The position numbers and the translations under genes were made by a program. Below the pieces are notes generated by a model. That model did not search any database and was not told the origin of the DNA. It saw only the letters and a list, made by a program, of their open reading frames with translations. A DNA stretch of 64,000 nt from Lentinus brumalis (taxonomy: Eukaryota > Basidiomycota > Agaricomycetes > Polyporales > Polyporaceae): NCBI GenBank assembly GCA_001792895.1, contig MARA01000072.1, forward strand, positions 28,328 through 92,327, given 5' to 3'. Numbering within the stretch: the stretch's first letter is position 1; the number at the start of each line of letters is the position of its first letter. This document shows positions 10,901 through 20,742 of this stretch, piece after piece.

Positions 10901-12898
10901 CGTTGCGGTACTGCCCGATCTCGTCGATGACGAGCAGGCCATAGTCGTGCGTGTAGGCAGTGACCGCCCGGGACGCCTCCGTCACGCCTGTGTCGACCGG
11001 GGGCAGATCGAAGCTCGTCCCGAAGCCGGACGAGTAGAAGTGCAGCCCGTCGCTCGTCACAGCCTAGTAACTCGCGTCAGTACGCACTATGCAGCGGCGT
11101 GGACACGGACAGGGACTCACCGTGATCGTCGCGAGGATGATCTTGTCGCTGAGCTTGAGGTCGCCCCGCGGCGTCATGATCGTGTCCCACACGATCTTGC
11201 GCGGGCCCTCCCGGAAGTTGAGCTGGTACGGGATGAGGTCGAACGACCCCCACCGCAGGAAGCGATGAATCTCGCCCTCCCATTGCTCCTTCAAGCAGGT
11301 GGGGACGACGATCATGTGGGGGCGGTCGGGGAGGTTCCCATCCGGCGTCTTGCAATTGTACTTTGCTGTGCAAGGGGATCAGCGCATGGGGTTAAACATA
11401 CTGCTTTGAAACTCACCGAACGCCCCAGGGAAGCGTCCGTGCTTCTCGCGGTGCCGCCGGAAGAGCTGATACAGGGCTATCACCATCAGCACCTGCATCG
11501 TCTTGCCAATCCCGACGTCGTCCAACAGCAAGACGGGGACCCCATCTCGGATGACGCGGAGCATCATCCCAAGTGCGCCGACCCACTGATGCCAGCGCGG
11601 AGCGATCGGGTGCCCCTTGTCGGTCTTGCAGAAGGCCTGCCACTCCTTGGTCCACGGATCGACGATGCCGTTGCGGTCCTCGACCTCGTTGAACGTCGGC
11701 AGCCTTTGCGCGTCGCCAAGGCCGAGCTGGGCCATCACCTCCTCGGGCGGCATGTGCTGGAAGTCCTCCACGCCGGACTCCCATTCGAACTCGTCGTCGC
11801 ACTCCGGCATGGCGAGCTCCTCGGGCTCCTCGTCGGCGTCGGCCATGACGGCAAGTGCGCGGTCGATGTCCTCAGCAACGACGGACACGGTCGCACTATC
11901 CGCGAGGCGCTTCAAAGCCCTCCGCAGATTGGCCGGGATGGCTGCAAAATGTTGTCAACGCGGTACACGGCAACGGCGATCAGACTCACTGGTTGTGCCT
12001 TCGGCCTCCTTGCGCTTGAGCATGACATTCTTGACATCGGTCAGAACGGCTTCCCAGTGCTTGAGCTTCGCCACCGACTCGTCGTCCGCGAACTTCTTGA
12101 GCCGCTTGACGGCTTGCTCGACCTTGCCGACATATCTCTTGAGATCGCCGACGGAGAGCGACTCGTTGGCGGTGTCGAGTTCTTGATGTAGGTTAGCAGC
12201 TGTGTGACCTGGCAACTACAATCACTTACCCTTGAACATGTCATGGAGCTCCGTCTCCGCCTTGTCCGAGTTCAAGCGCGTGCGATTCCACGCACGGGCC
12301 TGCTTCTGCCACTCCGCAACGATCCGCCCCGTGACGATCGGCGCGAGGCGGGGGTCGAGAATCTTCATGGGCCCCTCCACGGCGTCGGGACCGAACATCG
12401 CAACAGCAGCGCCGGTGCTACAGCGCTCGACAACCGGGCAACTATCAGTCAGCAGGAACTGTGACCGATGTTAGTACCTTCGCTACGTGGATACACCCGA
12501 TCGCTTACCTTGGTGTGCCGGCGCATGGACCGCATGAACTCAAAGCCCTCGAATCCTCCCGCCGCCATGGACTCGGCGACCACCTTCGCCATACCCCATG
12601 CAGCATACTTCTTGCGCGCCCAAGTCTTGAACGCTTCCCGGCCTACCGTGTACTGGTCTTGCTTGAGCCGCATGAACTTCAACCGGGGGCCCGGGCCTGA
12701 TATTCGCCCGTACGCTGCGATGAAGCTGCGCGCGTGCTCGTACTTGTCCGCGGGAAAGTCGATGGTCGCCGGGTTGCAGTTGACAGAGAACGGCACGACG
12801 GGGAACCCGTGGCGAGCATTGAAGACGGGCCACGCCCAGACGTCAGCGGTGTCGATGATGAGCTTCGCAACTACGTTGGAGACGTCTTCTGAGGGCAT
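7924..12898 (-). CDS. SNF2-family ATPase / helicase-like protein (SNF2 gene 1)
   Basis: A multi-exon gene starting at 12898 (MPSEDVSNVVAKL). Helicase motifs occur in the expected order: Walker A (DDVGIGKTMQ, ~11515), Ia (MIVVPTCLKEQW, ~11310), Walker B (LLVIDEIGQ, ~10925), III (GMTATPI, ~10840), V (NVGLTGLNIAEAN, ~9320) and VI (QLVGRVWRLPQ, ~9190). The Walker A and DEIG motifs deviate from classic DEGMGLGKT-type and DEAH forms, so this is a divergent SNF2 group. The family uses ATP to move or remodel DNA-bound protein; the substrate is unknown. Most introns are ~50 nt, but the one at 9858-10324 is 467 nt and holds six PAL1 copies. The tail (~8330-8640) has ~26-residue tandem repeats rich in Gly, Gln, Asp and Glu, followed by Lys/Arg-rich nuclear-type sequence. 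It appears intact. Confidence 0.8.
9858..10324 (-). repeat. PAL1 array filling an intron of SNF2 gene 1
   Basis: The donor GTGAGT (first base 10324) follows the codon for His of KNFGH. The acceptor CCCCCAG ends at 9858, before SFYVKFRR, and both exons are in phase 0. Inside are PAL1 copies at about 9903, 9977, 10051, 10125, 10197 and 10267. The spacing is 74 bp for most of the array and the central base is T on the plus strand. Confidence 0.85.
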
Positions 12899-13314
12899 GG
12901 TGGGCGGGAATGGATGTATGCGGTCGTTCGCCGCCAGCGCGCATCCTTTATACAACTCTGGCGCACCCCAGAATCAGCCGACGAGTCCTCAAAAAAATTT
13001 CCTTGCAGGGTTCCGTGGCGGGCAATCCCCTCAGCCCGACGGAGTTCACCTCATGTCAACCTCAATCAGGTAAATTCGATCACTCGACTTGACCGATCAG
13101 ACTTCTTTGATCGGCCCTCGGCACTACCCTCTATGCACCCTGCATGCCTATTTGGTTAAAAGGTTATCTTCACCAGATCTGTCACACGCTGCCGATCATT
13201 CTCTATGCAACCTTGGGTAAAAAGGTTAACTTCACCGGATCTGGCATACGATGCCGATCATTGGACGTCACCAGCTCGTGAGTGCTTCTTGCACCAGTTG
13301 TCTGCCACGAGTTT

Positions 13315-13900
13315 TGGTCGTCCCGGACGACCATACGTGCAGGCGGTCCCGACGCGGACGCGCCCAGACGGTAGGCACCGAACGCTGGTCGTCCAGGACG
13401 ACCATGCGCGCAGGCGGTCCCTACTAAGTTGGGCATCGAAGACGGTCTGCAGTGGCCACCATGAACCCTGCGACTATGGACACCGTTCAACTCTTCCGCG
13501 GAGACACGATCATCGTTCGGTATGTTCTTATATACTCTCTTTAAGGTCGCCCGCAACAACCTCCGCGTCAAGCTCGGTGACATGGTTAACGTTCACGCTT
13601 GCCTGGACATCAAGTACGGCAAGGCTGATAGACGCTGACTCGGGCGCACGCTCGGCGTTGGTCGTCCAGGACGACCATGCGCGCAGGTGGTCCGGAGGCT
13701 GGTAGACGCCGCCTTTGGCGTGCACTCAGGGGTGGTCGTCCAGGACGACCATGCTTGCAGGCAGTCCCAGCACGCATAGGCGCCGAGATAGGAGTGCACC
13801 CAGCGGTGGTCGTCCAGGACGACCATGCGCGCAGGCGGTCCCGACACGCACAGACGTCGAGAGGGGGGTCCACCCCCGGTGGTCGTCCAGGACGACTACC
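13315..13900. repeat. PAL1 palindromes between SNF2 gene 1 and the zinc-cluster gene
   Basis: Copies lie near 13315 (central C), 13386, 13657, 13731, 13806 and 13879 (central A; the last imperfect). The last four are ~74 bp apart and share a flank (ATGCGCGCAGG) with the intron array at 9.9-10.3 kb. I see no convincing gene in 12900-14400. Confidence 0.85.
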
Positions 13901-14014
13901 ACTGGCTCTCCTTCGGCTGAGAGGTCTGCACAGGCCAACAGTAACACGACGAGTGCGAATAGTGACTAATCTGCCAACCAGTGCTGAACTGGCCAACCTT
14001 CATTGCTCAATTAA

Positions 14015-14126
14015 GCTTCCCTTCACCTCCGCTGAGGACCTCCTTACGGCATCTTCCCCTTCGAAGACATCGCTTCGCGCTGCCTTCGGGAAGATGCCGT
14101 AAGGAGGTCTGAGGATGAAGGGAAGC
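14015..14126. repeat. Imperfect inverted repeat with ~46-bp arms
   Basis: A perfect 22-bp core arm at 14037-14058 is repeated inverted at 14088-14109, with a 29-base spacer. Outside the core the arms still match (GCTTCCCTTCA against its complement) with small interruptions. This could form a long hairpin or be a small non-autonomous element. It lies 280 bp upstream of the zinc-cluster gene. Confidence 0.85.
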
Positions 14127-14366
14127 CTCCTCATCTTCGATGTTGACCCAACATCTGTCCGCCTGCAATGCTTCTTTTTCCTGCTGACTTCCCTTTTCGC
14201 CTCCATACGCCGTGATCAATTCACTCCGAGCTTCGAGAACTCTGTGGCTAGTCCCGACGTCGTGCTCCACCGTTTTTCCAACGGCCTCCGCCCGCGCAAC
14301 CCTGCGCACTAGCTTTGCCTGCCTATTCGCCGATCATTCTTCTTCCAGGGTCCTCGCGTTGGTGCA

Positions 14367-14373
14367 TTATATA
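14367..14373 (+). promoter_or_regulatory. TATA box of the zinc-cluster gene
   Basis: TTATATA lies 30 bases before the chosen ATG at 14403. Confidence 0.5.
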
Positions 14374-14402
14374 CCTCTCCATGCGGCCCCTCTACACCCC
14401 CA

Positions 14403-15362
14403 ATGTACAGCCATGTCACACCCGCCCGACCCTCCCAGCCCGCTCACTCTCGCTGTGGCTCTCGGCCCCCGCCCCGCCCCCCCCGTCCTCAGCCTCTCTG
14501 GCTCGACCACCACCTCCTGGGGCCAGAATGTCCACCTCCCCGCATCTCTCGTCGTCCGCGCATCCGACGCTCTATGCCCTCCATGCGTCCCCCCCCACTC
14601 ATTTCCCTCCCATTACCCCCGTCCCCCGCCCTCCTCGCACCATCCACGCCCTACGCACTCTCCCCCGGCCTCTTGCCCGAACAGCCCGCACTCGACCACT
14701 CGCCGGCAGGCAGTTCCAATGAGACCCGTCCCCGCGGCTCCTCTGTCCGCTCCGCAACATATCCCCCGCTCCATCCTCGCCTTGCGACTAGCGTCCTCGA
14801 GCTCGAGGATGCCCTCAGGACCGACTTGTCCCTCAGGACCGACTTGTCCCTCGGGACCAGCATCTCCCTTGGGACCGGCATCACGCCCGGCAGCGTCGAG
14901 CTCGACACCTTCCTCGGGCCCGAGCTTGTCCTCGAGATTGAGAACGACGCCGGCTTTCAACTGCCCCATCCCGTAAGTCCTCTTCTACACCGACGCATGT
15001 TCAGCTGCTCACATACCTTAGTGCCTCCATTGCCATTTCGCACGCCTCGGCTGCACGCCTGCGCGCGAGGGCCGAGCGTGCTCCAGATGCACCGAAAAAG
15101 GTCTTCTCTGCTCTTGGGATATGCAGGCTTCGTAAGTACCACAACTTCGTGTGCATCTTTGTTCACTCATCTTTCTCGCAGCTGGCGGCCCGCCGAAGAC
15201 ATCCTCCCTGATGCCCGCCCCACCACTCCGCCCAACCAGGTCACCGCATCCCCCTGCGACGTGATCATAAACCGCTCCTACGTCGAGTCAGATGAGGAGC
15301 AGAACCCCGCATCCTTCGGCGTGGAGAAGCGTTCTGGGTGTGGTCGCTGCGTAGTCCAGTAG
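14403..15362 (+). CDS. Zn2Cys6-like zinc-cluster protein
   Basis: Exons 14403-14972, 15022-15131 and 15182-15362 join through a 49-nt intron (GTAAGT..CTTAG) and a 50-nt intron (GTAAGT..CGCAG) to give 286 residues. The N-terminal two thirds is rich in Pro, Ser and Arg. Exon 2 encodes C191-X2-C194-X6-C201-X8-C210-X2-C213-X6-C220, matching the spacing of fungal binuclear zinc clusters, which bind CGG triplets in DNA. The C-terminal part is short and has no recognisable activation or middle-homology domain, so this is much smaller than a typical fungal zinc-cluster regulator. The choice of this frame over two other open frames in exon 1 rests on the clean splice phase. A PAL1 cluster follows directly. 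Confidence 0.65.
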   Translation: MYSHVTPARPSQPAHSRCGSRPPPRPPRPQPLWLDHHLLGPECPPPRISRRPRIRRSMPSMRPPPLISLPLPPSPALLAPSTPYALSPGLLPEQPALDHSPAGSSNETRPRGSSVRSATYPPLHPRLATSVLELEDALRTDLSLRTDLSLGTSISLGTGITPGSVELDTFLGPELVLEIENDAGFQLPHPVSPLLHRRMFSCSHTLVPPLPFRTPRLHACARGPSVLQMHRKRSSLLLGYAGFVSTTTSCASLFTHLSRSWRPAEDILPDARPTTPPNQVTASPCDVIINRSYVESDEEQNPASFGVEKRSGCGRCVVQ

Positions 15363-15455
15363 TCGTCGTCGTGTACTTTGTATATAATGTTTCAGACATT
15401 TTCTTGGCAATGCAATGCACTCGCGCATGAGTGCGCTCGCTACTCCCGCGGGCAG

Positions 15456-15665
15456 TGGTCGTCCAGGACGACCACCGCGTGCGGCATCCCTCGGCGCCCA
15501 CGGCGACTGCGCCCCCTCACGCTCATGGTCGTCCTGGACGACCACTGCGTGGGTAGAGGCCTCGCCGCCTGTGACATTGACCCTCCACAGCTGCGACACC
15601 GTGTATGGCGTCCCTAAGACGCCCACGACGACGCCCCCCCCCGCGATGGTCGTCCTGGACGACCA
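15456..15665. repeat. Three PAL1 palindromes downstream of the zinc-cluster gene
   Basis: Copies lie near 15456 (central A), 15525 and 15647 (central T), separated by GC-rich partly repeated spacers. These are the last PAL1 copies in the window. Confidence 0.85.
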
Positions 15666-15793
15666 CTCCGTGGTCAGAGCCCTCGCCGCCTGTGACATCA
15701 ACCCCCACAGCTGTGACAGTGGTGCTGGACCAACACCGCGTGGCTACGCCCATATGCAAGTCCTGCCGTGGTATTTTTTATGACAGGTCACGT

Positions 15794-15904
15794 GACCTAA
15801 CCCCCCTCTGGGGTTAGGGTAGGGTTAGCAGACCCCGCCCTAGGGTTATATTCCTGCCTAGGTACCATCCCTGCATTTGCTGTACAAGTCTCTCATAACC
15901 CTAA
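15794..15904. repeat. Telomere-like tract left of the Penelope-like element
   Basis: The plus strand reads CTAACCCCCCTCTGGGGTTAG, an 8-bp-stem hairpin of telomeric motif, then TTAGGGTAGGGTTAG. More isolated CCCTAG and CCCTAA words follow up to the start of the 727-bp repeat. The net G-rich strand runs toward the right. Confidence 0.7.
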
Positions 15905-16631
15905 GAACCCGCAGGTGCGTCCTTAGGCGCCCTACACCCAGCCACGTGACCCGAGGCCTAGACGCCTCGGACCGAACAGCCGGTTAACCCCGGACTGAAG
16001 TCTACCCTGTTATGGTAAGAAGCCAAGCGCTCTGTACCCCGGCTCCGCTACGGCCCGGACCGGGTCAATTAGTCGCCAGGCACTTACCTTTACCGCCGGC
16101 CGGAGTGATCCGACCGGTCCGGAGCGCAGCCGTTGCGTGCTCTGGGGGACTAGGCGGACTCTGGTCCGGCTTATATACTGGCTTAGTAGGCGCCGTCACG
16201 GCAGCTGCCAGCCAATAGGATTTGAGGAACCATTTCCGATCGGAAACTCCGATCGGCATATCTATTATTACACCGGTGTCCCCTCGCGGGAACCTCGGAC
16301 TCGGGCCGAGACATAACCGGTGTGGGGTGAGAGAATTGATGTCGGAACTCGGCATTTCTGTCATATTACATGACAATGTCTTGATCGGTCCGCGTCAAGC
16401 GGATCGGAACGTAAGCGTTATCGCGTCATTAACTCCGAGGCCGGGATTAGTCACCGTCCGACATCGGAGTTAAGTGACAGCAGGTATCTTACCTAAGCAG
16501 CCCTGATGAGCCGTATAAAGGCGAAACAGCAGCTGCGGTAGTCTCTACCGAGCCTGTTGGCTGCTTCGCCTACATAGTCTTTTCTTAGCACACGTCTTTA
16601 GTGCGGTGCTTCGCACCGCCCTCCCTAACCC
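15905..16631 (+). repeat. 5' direct repeat (pseudo-LTR) of the Penelope-like element
   Basis: These 727 bp recur at 20743-21469, exactly 4838 bp downstream, with only two differences noticed. Penelope-like elements characteristically carry such pseudo-LTRs. The repeat includes the hammerhead ribozyme and ends in CCTCCCTAACCC. Its 3' part overlaps the leader of the RT gene. Confidence 0.9.
16495..16566 (+). ncRNA. Type I hammerhead ribozyme, 5' pseudo-LTR
   Basis: Core CUGAUGA is at 16503-16509 and GAAA at 16523-16526. Stem I is AAGCAGCC (16495-16502) with GGCUGCUU (16559-16566). Stem II is GCC/GGC with the 7-nt loop GUAUAAA. Stem III is ACAG/CUGU, extended by CGGUAG/CUACCG. Predicted self-cleavage follows U16558 (GUU). 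All conserved core bases are present. Hammerheads are known from Penelope-like elements. Confidence 0.88.
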
Positions 16632-16669
16632 TTCCACGTGCTTTGCTTCTCCCTCGGAACTCTCCCACC

Positions 16670-19600
16670 ATGTCCACCCCCTCTGCTTCCCACACTTTCA
16701 CTTTCGCAGCCGCCCGGGCCTTATCCCCCGGTATCGGCATCGCCGCCACTCATACGATCGGCTCCCCTGCGGAGCGATCACAGGCCGGTGACGTCATTCG
16801 GCGTCAGGTCTATGAGAAGGCGGCCTCGGTTACTGAGCTCGTGCACGCTGTGCCGGCTAACTACCGAGACGTTCTGGGCGTGGTGATTCGCGAGATCGCC
16901 GAGCAGGCTGAAAAGCTGGTCAACGCCCGGTCCGGCCTTCGAAAGCTGGAGTCGGCTCTTGCCGATAACGTTGTCCCTCCGCACCTGAAGCTCAAGGTGC
17001 CCGAACTCCAAGCTTGCAAGGAGTTCGCAAAGGACGGCTCGCTTACGCGTGCCAACCAGGAAATTGCCGAGGTGGTCACTGCAGCCTCGATCAAGATCCT
17101 GGAGTCCGCGATCACGACCAAGAAGGCCGAGATCGTCGTCCTGGAGGGACTGCTCAACCGAGAACACGTCTTCGCGAGGATGCGGGACAGCGTTGCAAAG
17201 CGCTGGACCGATGTCCGTGAACGGAACCATGTCCCCGTATACGAGTATGTCGGGGATGCGGCTATGGACGGACCGGCAACTGCCGCGACCGCCCGGGAGA
17301 TTAACGTGAAAACGTGGCAAATCGACCCCTCCGTCGTTATCGAGTTCGAGCACCTTCTCACGGACTTCCTCCCGATCGCCAATCGCATCAAATCGATCGT
17401 CGAGATGAAGGATCTGGCTATGCAGCAGAAGATCGAGAAGAAGAAGTCCGTTGTCAAGTCGACTGACGTGAACATGGCCGACGCCACCCGGCCCGGCCCA
17501 TCCATGCAGTCCCTGATCGACAAGTCGGTCAGCGGACACGTCAAGTCGCTGACGGCCCAGATTCAGAAGGCACGTGTTCCTTATCGCGCACGTGCCCAGC
17601 TTACTAATGCCCTTCTAGCTCACGGTCAAGAGCAAGAAGGGGGCCGTCACTCCCGGCAAGAAGGCGAAGTCGTCGACTTCGACGGCGAAGAGCGCCAAGC
17701 CCGGACAGAAGGGCAAGGCGCCTCCAAAGCCCGCCGGCAAGACCAAGTCCGTCAAGGGCAAGGACAGCAAGGGGAAGGGCAAGGCCGGTACGTATTCGGC
17801 CATCCCCGAACGCTTCCTGATCACGTACTCACGTGGTCGTACACCAGGCAACTAGAATATGTGCTCCAGAACACCCCGATCGGCGTGATCGAGGCGTCCC
17901 AGTTCCGCGCGTACGTTCATACGTCGCCGGGTGTATTTGTCCCTGATTCCATCGCATATGAACTATCCGTCGGACTTAAATATATGTATTATCAACCTCT
18001 CCGATCGAAGCTTATTGCTTCAGCGTGGGAAGATTTCGAGCGACGATTAAAATGGCGCTTGTATTTCACGTTTAAGGAGGGACCTGATAGGCCATTCGAC
18101 CCTGATTACGAGGTACCTCGTGAGAAATCTGACAAGCTACCTCGTTTACCGCGTTATTTAGAAAAAGGCTTCGAGTTGGGCAGGCGCTTCGTGTTCGACA
18201 CGATCGCCAAAATACCCTCGGAAGAGCCGACGGCGTTACCACACAAGACGCTCGCGCCGTCGCCGTCTAAAATTCTAAAGTTCTTACAGGAAAACGATTA
18301 TGTCGTTACGCCGACCGATAAGAACCTGGGACTCGCGGTGTCTGAGCGCACCTGGGTCATTGACCAAACCCTCAAACTGCTTGAGAATGATGCCGATTAT
18401 AAGCTCATTTCCAAAGAACGAGCAGATACGATCATGAGGAGGAAACAAAAGGAAATACGATCCATAGCTAAGCTAGTGGAAGATGTTATCGTATTGGCCG
18501 AGCTAAAAGTAGACGAATTTATTAAGTCGAAATTAAGCGATGACGGCGAAACATTCGCCTACCCGCAATTTTATGGTATTCCCAAAATACATAAAAAGCC
18601 TGTAGGATTCAGGCCGATTGTGCCATGTCACTCCGTCATCATGGGCCCTGCCGGACAATTTGTTTCAAAAGAGCTTAAACCGCTTATCCAAGCGGCGCCA
18701 ACCGTTATACACGGAACCAAAGACTTGGTGAAAAAATTGAGCCAGCTCCAACTACCGTCATTGCCGTTTGGCGAGAACTGGTATCTCGTCACCGGCGATG
18801 TTGTTGCTTTTTACCCCAATATTCCACTAGAACCATGCTTGGATATCGTGTACCAAATGTGGCTCGACTACAAATACGGGGATAAAGTCGTTGAATTCAA
18901 CGCAACAGAAGATGATGGCGTCGTTGCCGGGTTTCAAGGCAGCCAAATGCGACGATATGCTGAGATCTTCCGACACTGCTTACATGTTAGTTGTGAGCTT
19001 TTAATTTCGCAATTTCAAGGCAAGCATTACCTGCAAAAGCGAGGCCTAGCTATGGGCGTTGCAGAGTCTCCGGACCTTGCCAATCTTTATGGTTGGTATT
19101 TTGAAAATAAATGCAAAGTCTTAACCGACAATAGATTTGCTTTCTATGGTCGTTACATCGATGATTGCTTTGCGATCGTCCGCGCAAGTGATGGTAACAG
19201 CGCGAAACGCATCTGCAAAGATCTAATTGCGTTCGATGGTTGCGAAATCTTGTGGGAAGTTGGCAGTGAGCGCTGTAATTTCCTGGATGCGACATTCTAT
19301 TTTGATCGCGACGGTCGCCTTCAATGGAGGCCATTCAGGAAGCAACGAAACCACATGGAAAGAATTCCGTGGATAAGTCACCACCCGCTTGATGTCAAGC
19401 GTGGTACGTTTATTGGTGAACTATCACGGATGGCCGTGCTTAGTAGTGAATTTACCACCTACTTAGACAGCGTACGAGAGTTGGTAGCCTTGTACGTCAA
19501 GCGCGGCTATCCGCAGGAACTTGTATATACTTGGGTCAAGAAAAATGCTACAGAACGCTGGGAACAGCGTCTTAGTGACTCTACTCATGACGCCAGCGAA

Positions 19601-20146
19601 AGTGAGGGCGTTCTGGTCTTGAAAACCGAGTATAACTCGGCATGGAATTATTTCAGTGCCAAGGAATTAGGAGATGCCATCTTAGGATATTGGCGTGATT
19701 GGTACTCGCGTGCCGACGCCGGGCTCAATACAGTGTTTACTAACGCTGATTGGCCCAGACCGACGGTCGACATGGGAGACCTCGAGGTGAAGCCGGACCT
19801 CTTCGTTGAGGTCCCGGATACCCTTGGGGGGCACCTGTTGATCCCCGACGTCAGAAAAATTAATATCCTAAATAGACGAATGATTACGAGTCGCAAACGC
19901 ACTCGTAATATGTTTGATTTAACCAGTCTTTGGAAAAAGATGGTTCTCACAGGGATTGACGAGTCGTCAACGTCTATTGCACATGTGCAGCGGATGGGTG
20001 TTGCACACACCCAGCCCTTAGCTGGGCCGTCGACGGTTACTGTTGACCATGAAGAATATCACGATGCGCAACTCGCGTATCTCAATGACTATCGTGATAA
20101 TATTCATCGTCGCTCGCCATCCCCGAATAAGATGTTCTTCGGTTGA
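16670..20146 (+). CDS. Penelope-like reverse transcriptase without GIY-YIG endonuclease
   Basis: The start at 16670 (CACCATGTCC) is chosen by context. Introns 17570-17618 (GC..AG, branch-like TTACTAAT) and 17788-17855 (GTACGT..ACTAG) give 1119 residues and reveal a Lys-rich segment between them (KSKKGAVTPGKKAK). RT motifs include IPKIHKKPVGFRPIV, GDVVAFYPNIP, RGLAMGVAESPDLANLY and the catalytic YIDD (19154-19165). The long C-terminus has no GIY-YIG signature, so this is an endonuclease-lacking type. Such elements are known to add to exposed telomeres in basidiomycetes and rotifers, and related elements retain introns. The N-terminal third is GC-rich, while the RT part is clearly more AT-rich. 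The frame is open throughout, so the element may be functional. Confidence 0.88.
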   Translation: MSTPSASHTFTFAAARALSPGIGIAATHTIGSPAERSQAGDVIRRQVYEKAASVTELVHAVPANYRDVLGVVIREIAEQAEKLVNARSGLRKLESALADNVVPPHLKLKVPELQACKEFAKDGSLTRANQEIAEVVTAASIKILESAITTKKAEIVVLEGLLNREHVFARMRDSVAKRWTDVRERNHVPVYEYVGDAAMDGPATAATAREINVKTWQIDPSVVIEFEHLLTDFLPIANRIKSIVEMKDLAMQQKIEKKKSVVKSTDVNMADATRPGPSMQSLIDKSVSGHVKSLTAQIQKARVPYRARAQLTNALLAHGQEQEGGRHSRQEGEVVDFDGEERQARTEGQGASKARRQDQVRQGQGQQGEGQGRYVFGHPRTLPDHVLTWSYTRQLEYVLQNTPIGVIEASQFRAYVHTSPGVFVPDSIAYELSVGLKYMYYQPLRSKLIASAWEDFERRLKWRLYFTFKEGPDRPFDPDYEVPREKSDKLPRLPRYLEKGFELGRRFVFDTIAKIPSEEPTALPHKTLAPSPSKILKFLQENDYVVTPTDKNLGLAVSERTWVIDQTLKLLENDADYKLISKERADTIMRRKQKEIRSIAKLVEDVIVLAELKVDEFIKSKLSDDGETFAYPQFYGIPKIHKKPVGFRPIVPCHSVIMGPAGQFVSKELKPLIQAAPTVIHGTKDLVKKLSQLQLPSLPFGENWYLVTGDVVAFYPNIPLEPCLDIVYQMWLDYKYGDKVVEFNATEDDGVVAGFQGSQMRRYAEIFRHCLHVSCELLISQFQGKHYLQKRGLAMGVAESPDLANLYGWYFENKCKVLTDNRFAFYGRYIDDCFAIVRASDGNSAKRICKDLIAFDGCEILWEVGSERCNFLDATFYFDRDGRLQWRPFRKQRNHMERIPWISHHPLDVKRGTFIGELSRMAVLSSEFTTYLDSVRELVALYVKRGYPQELVYTWVKKNATERWEQRLSDSTHDASESEGVLVLKTEYNSAWNYFSAKELGDAILGYWRDWYSRADAGLNTVFTNADWPRPTVDMGDLEVKPDLFVEVPDTLGGHLLIPDVRKINILNRRMITSRKRTRNMFDLTSLWKKMVLTGIDESSTSIAHVQRMGVAHTQPLAGPSTVTVDHEEYHDAQLAYLNDYRDNIHRRSPSPNKMFFG

Positions 20147-20742
20147 GCGTCTCTCCGTTGGGGATTCGTTCAGCCCTCGCTACGTAAGACTAAATCGCTT
20201 GATCGTCCGCGTGACGGCGAGCGAGGAGACGGGGCCTTCTTCGGAAGCTCCCAAATGTAGGACCACCATTACTACCATGTGAGTTTGGGGAGAGGATGGT
20301 TAAGTGGCTCTGCGGCAATGTTCCGCATCCACCGTGTTTTGCCGGGGTTTTACCTGGGCCGCACACCGCCTCAGCCGTTGCACTGAACCCACGCATGGTA
20401 CATTTGGGTGCCAAATGGCCGTAGCTTAAACAATGCTCACATGTAGCTGGGAGTCCTCGGACGCCTATGAAAAACCAGCCTGTGAACCAGGTCTCCTGAC
20501 CCCATCGGTACTCGACCAATGGGGAACATCTTTATTCACTAATTCCTTATACGCAGATGCGATAACAATAGTAACTCACGCGAACACGTCACTAGTTCGT
20601 GGGTTGTACAGTGTTCTAACCCAACCCTAACCGTGAGTGCTTAATAACTTATTGTTATTTATGCTTATCTGTCTGACATCGTAACTGTTAGCTAACCCTA
20701 ACCAAACCGAACCCCAACCAAATCCTAACCGAACCTAACTGG
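20147..20742 (+). other. 3' non-coding region of the Penelope-like element
   Basis: No sense-strand gene is seen. On the minus strand, an open frame from 20519 to 20190 carries a zinc-knuckle pattern (CEHCLSYGHLAPKC, CX2CX4HX4C), perhaps a relic of another retroelement. The last ~120 bases hold degenerate telomere-like words (CTAACCCTAACC, then CCTAACC variants) right before the 3' direct repeat. Confidence 0.55.

Noticed and set aside
17570..17855. Reading the Penelope-like gene without introns
   Set aside because: The unspliced frame is open, but the alternative frame between the two introns is Lys-rich and protein-like, and both boundaries restore the RT frame exactly.
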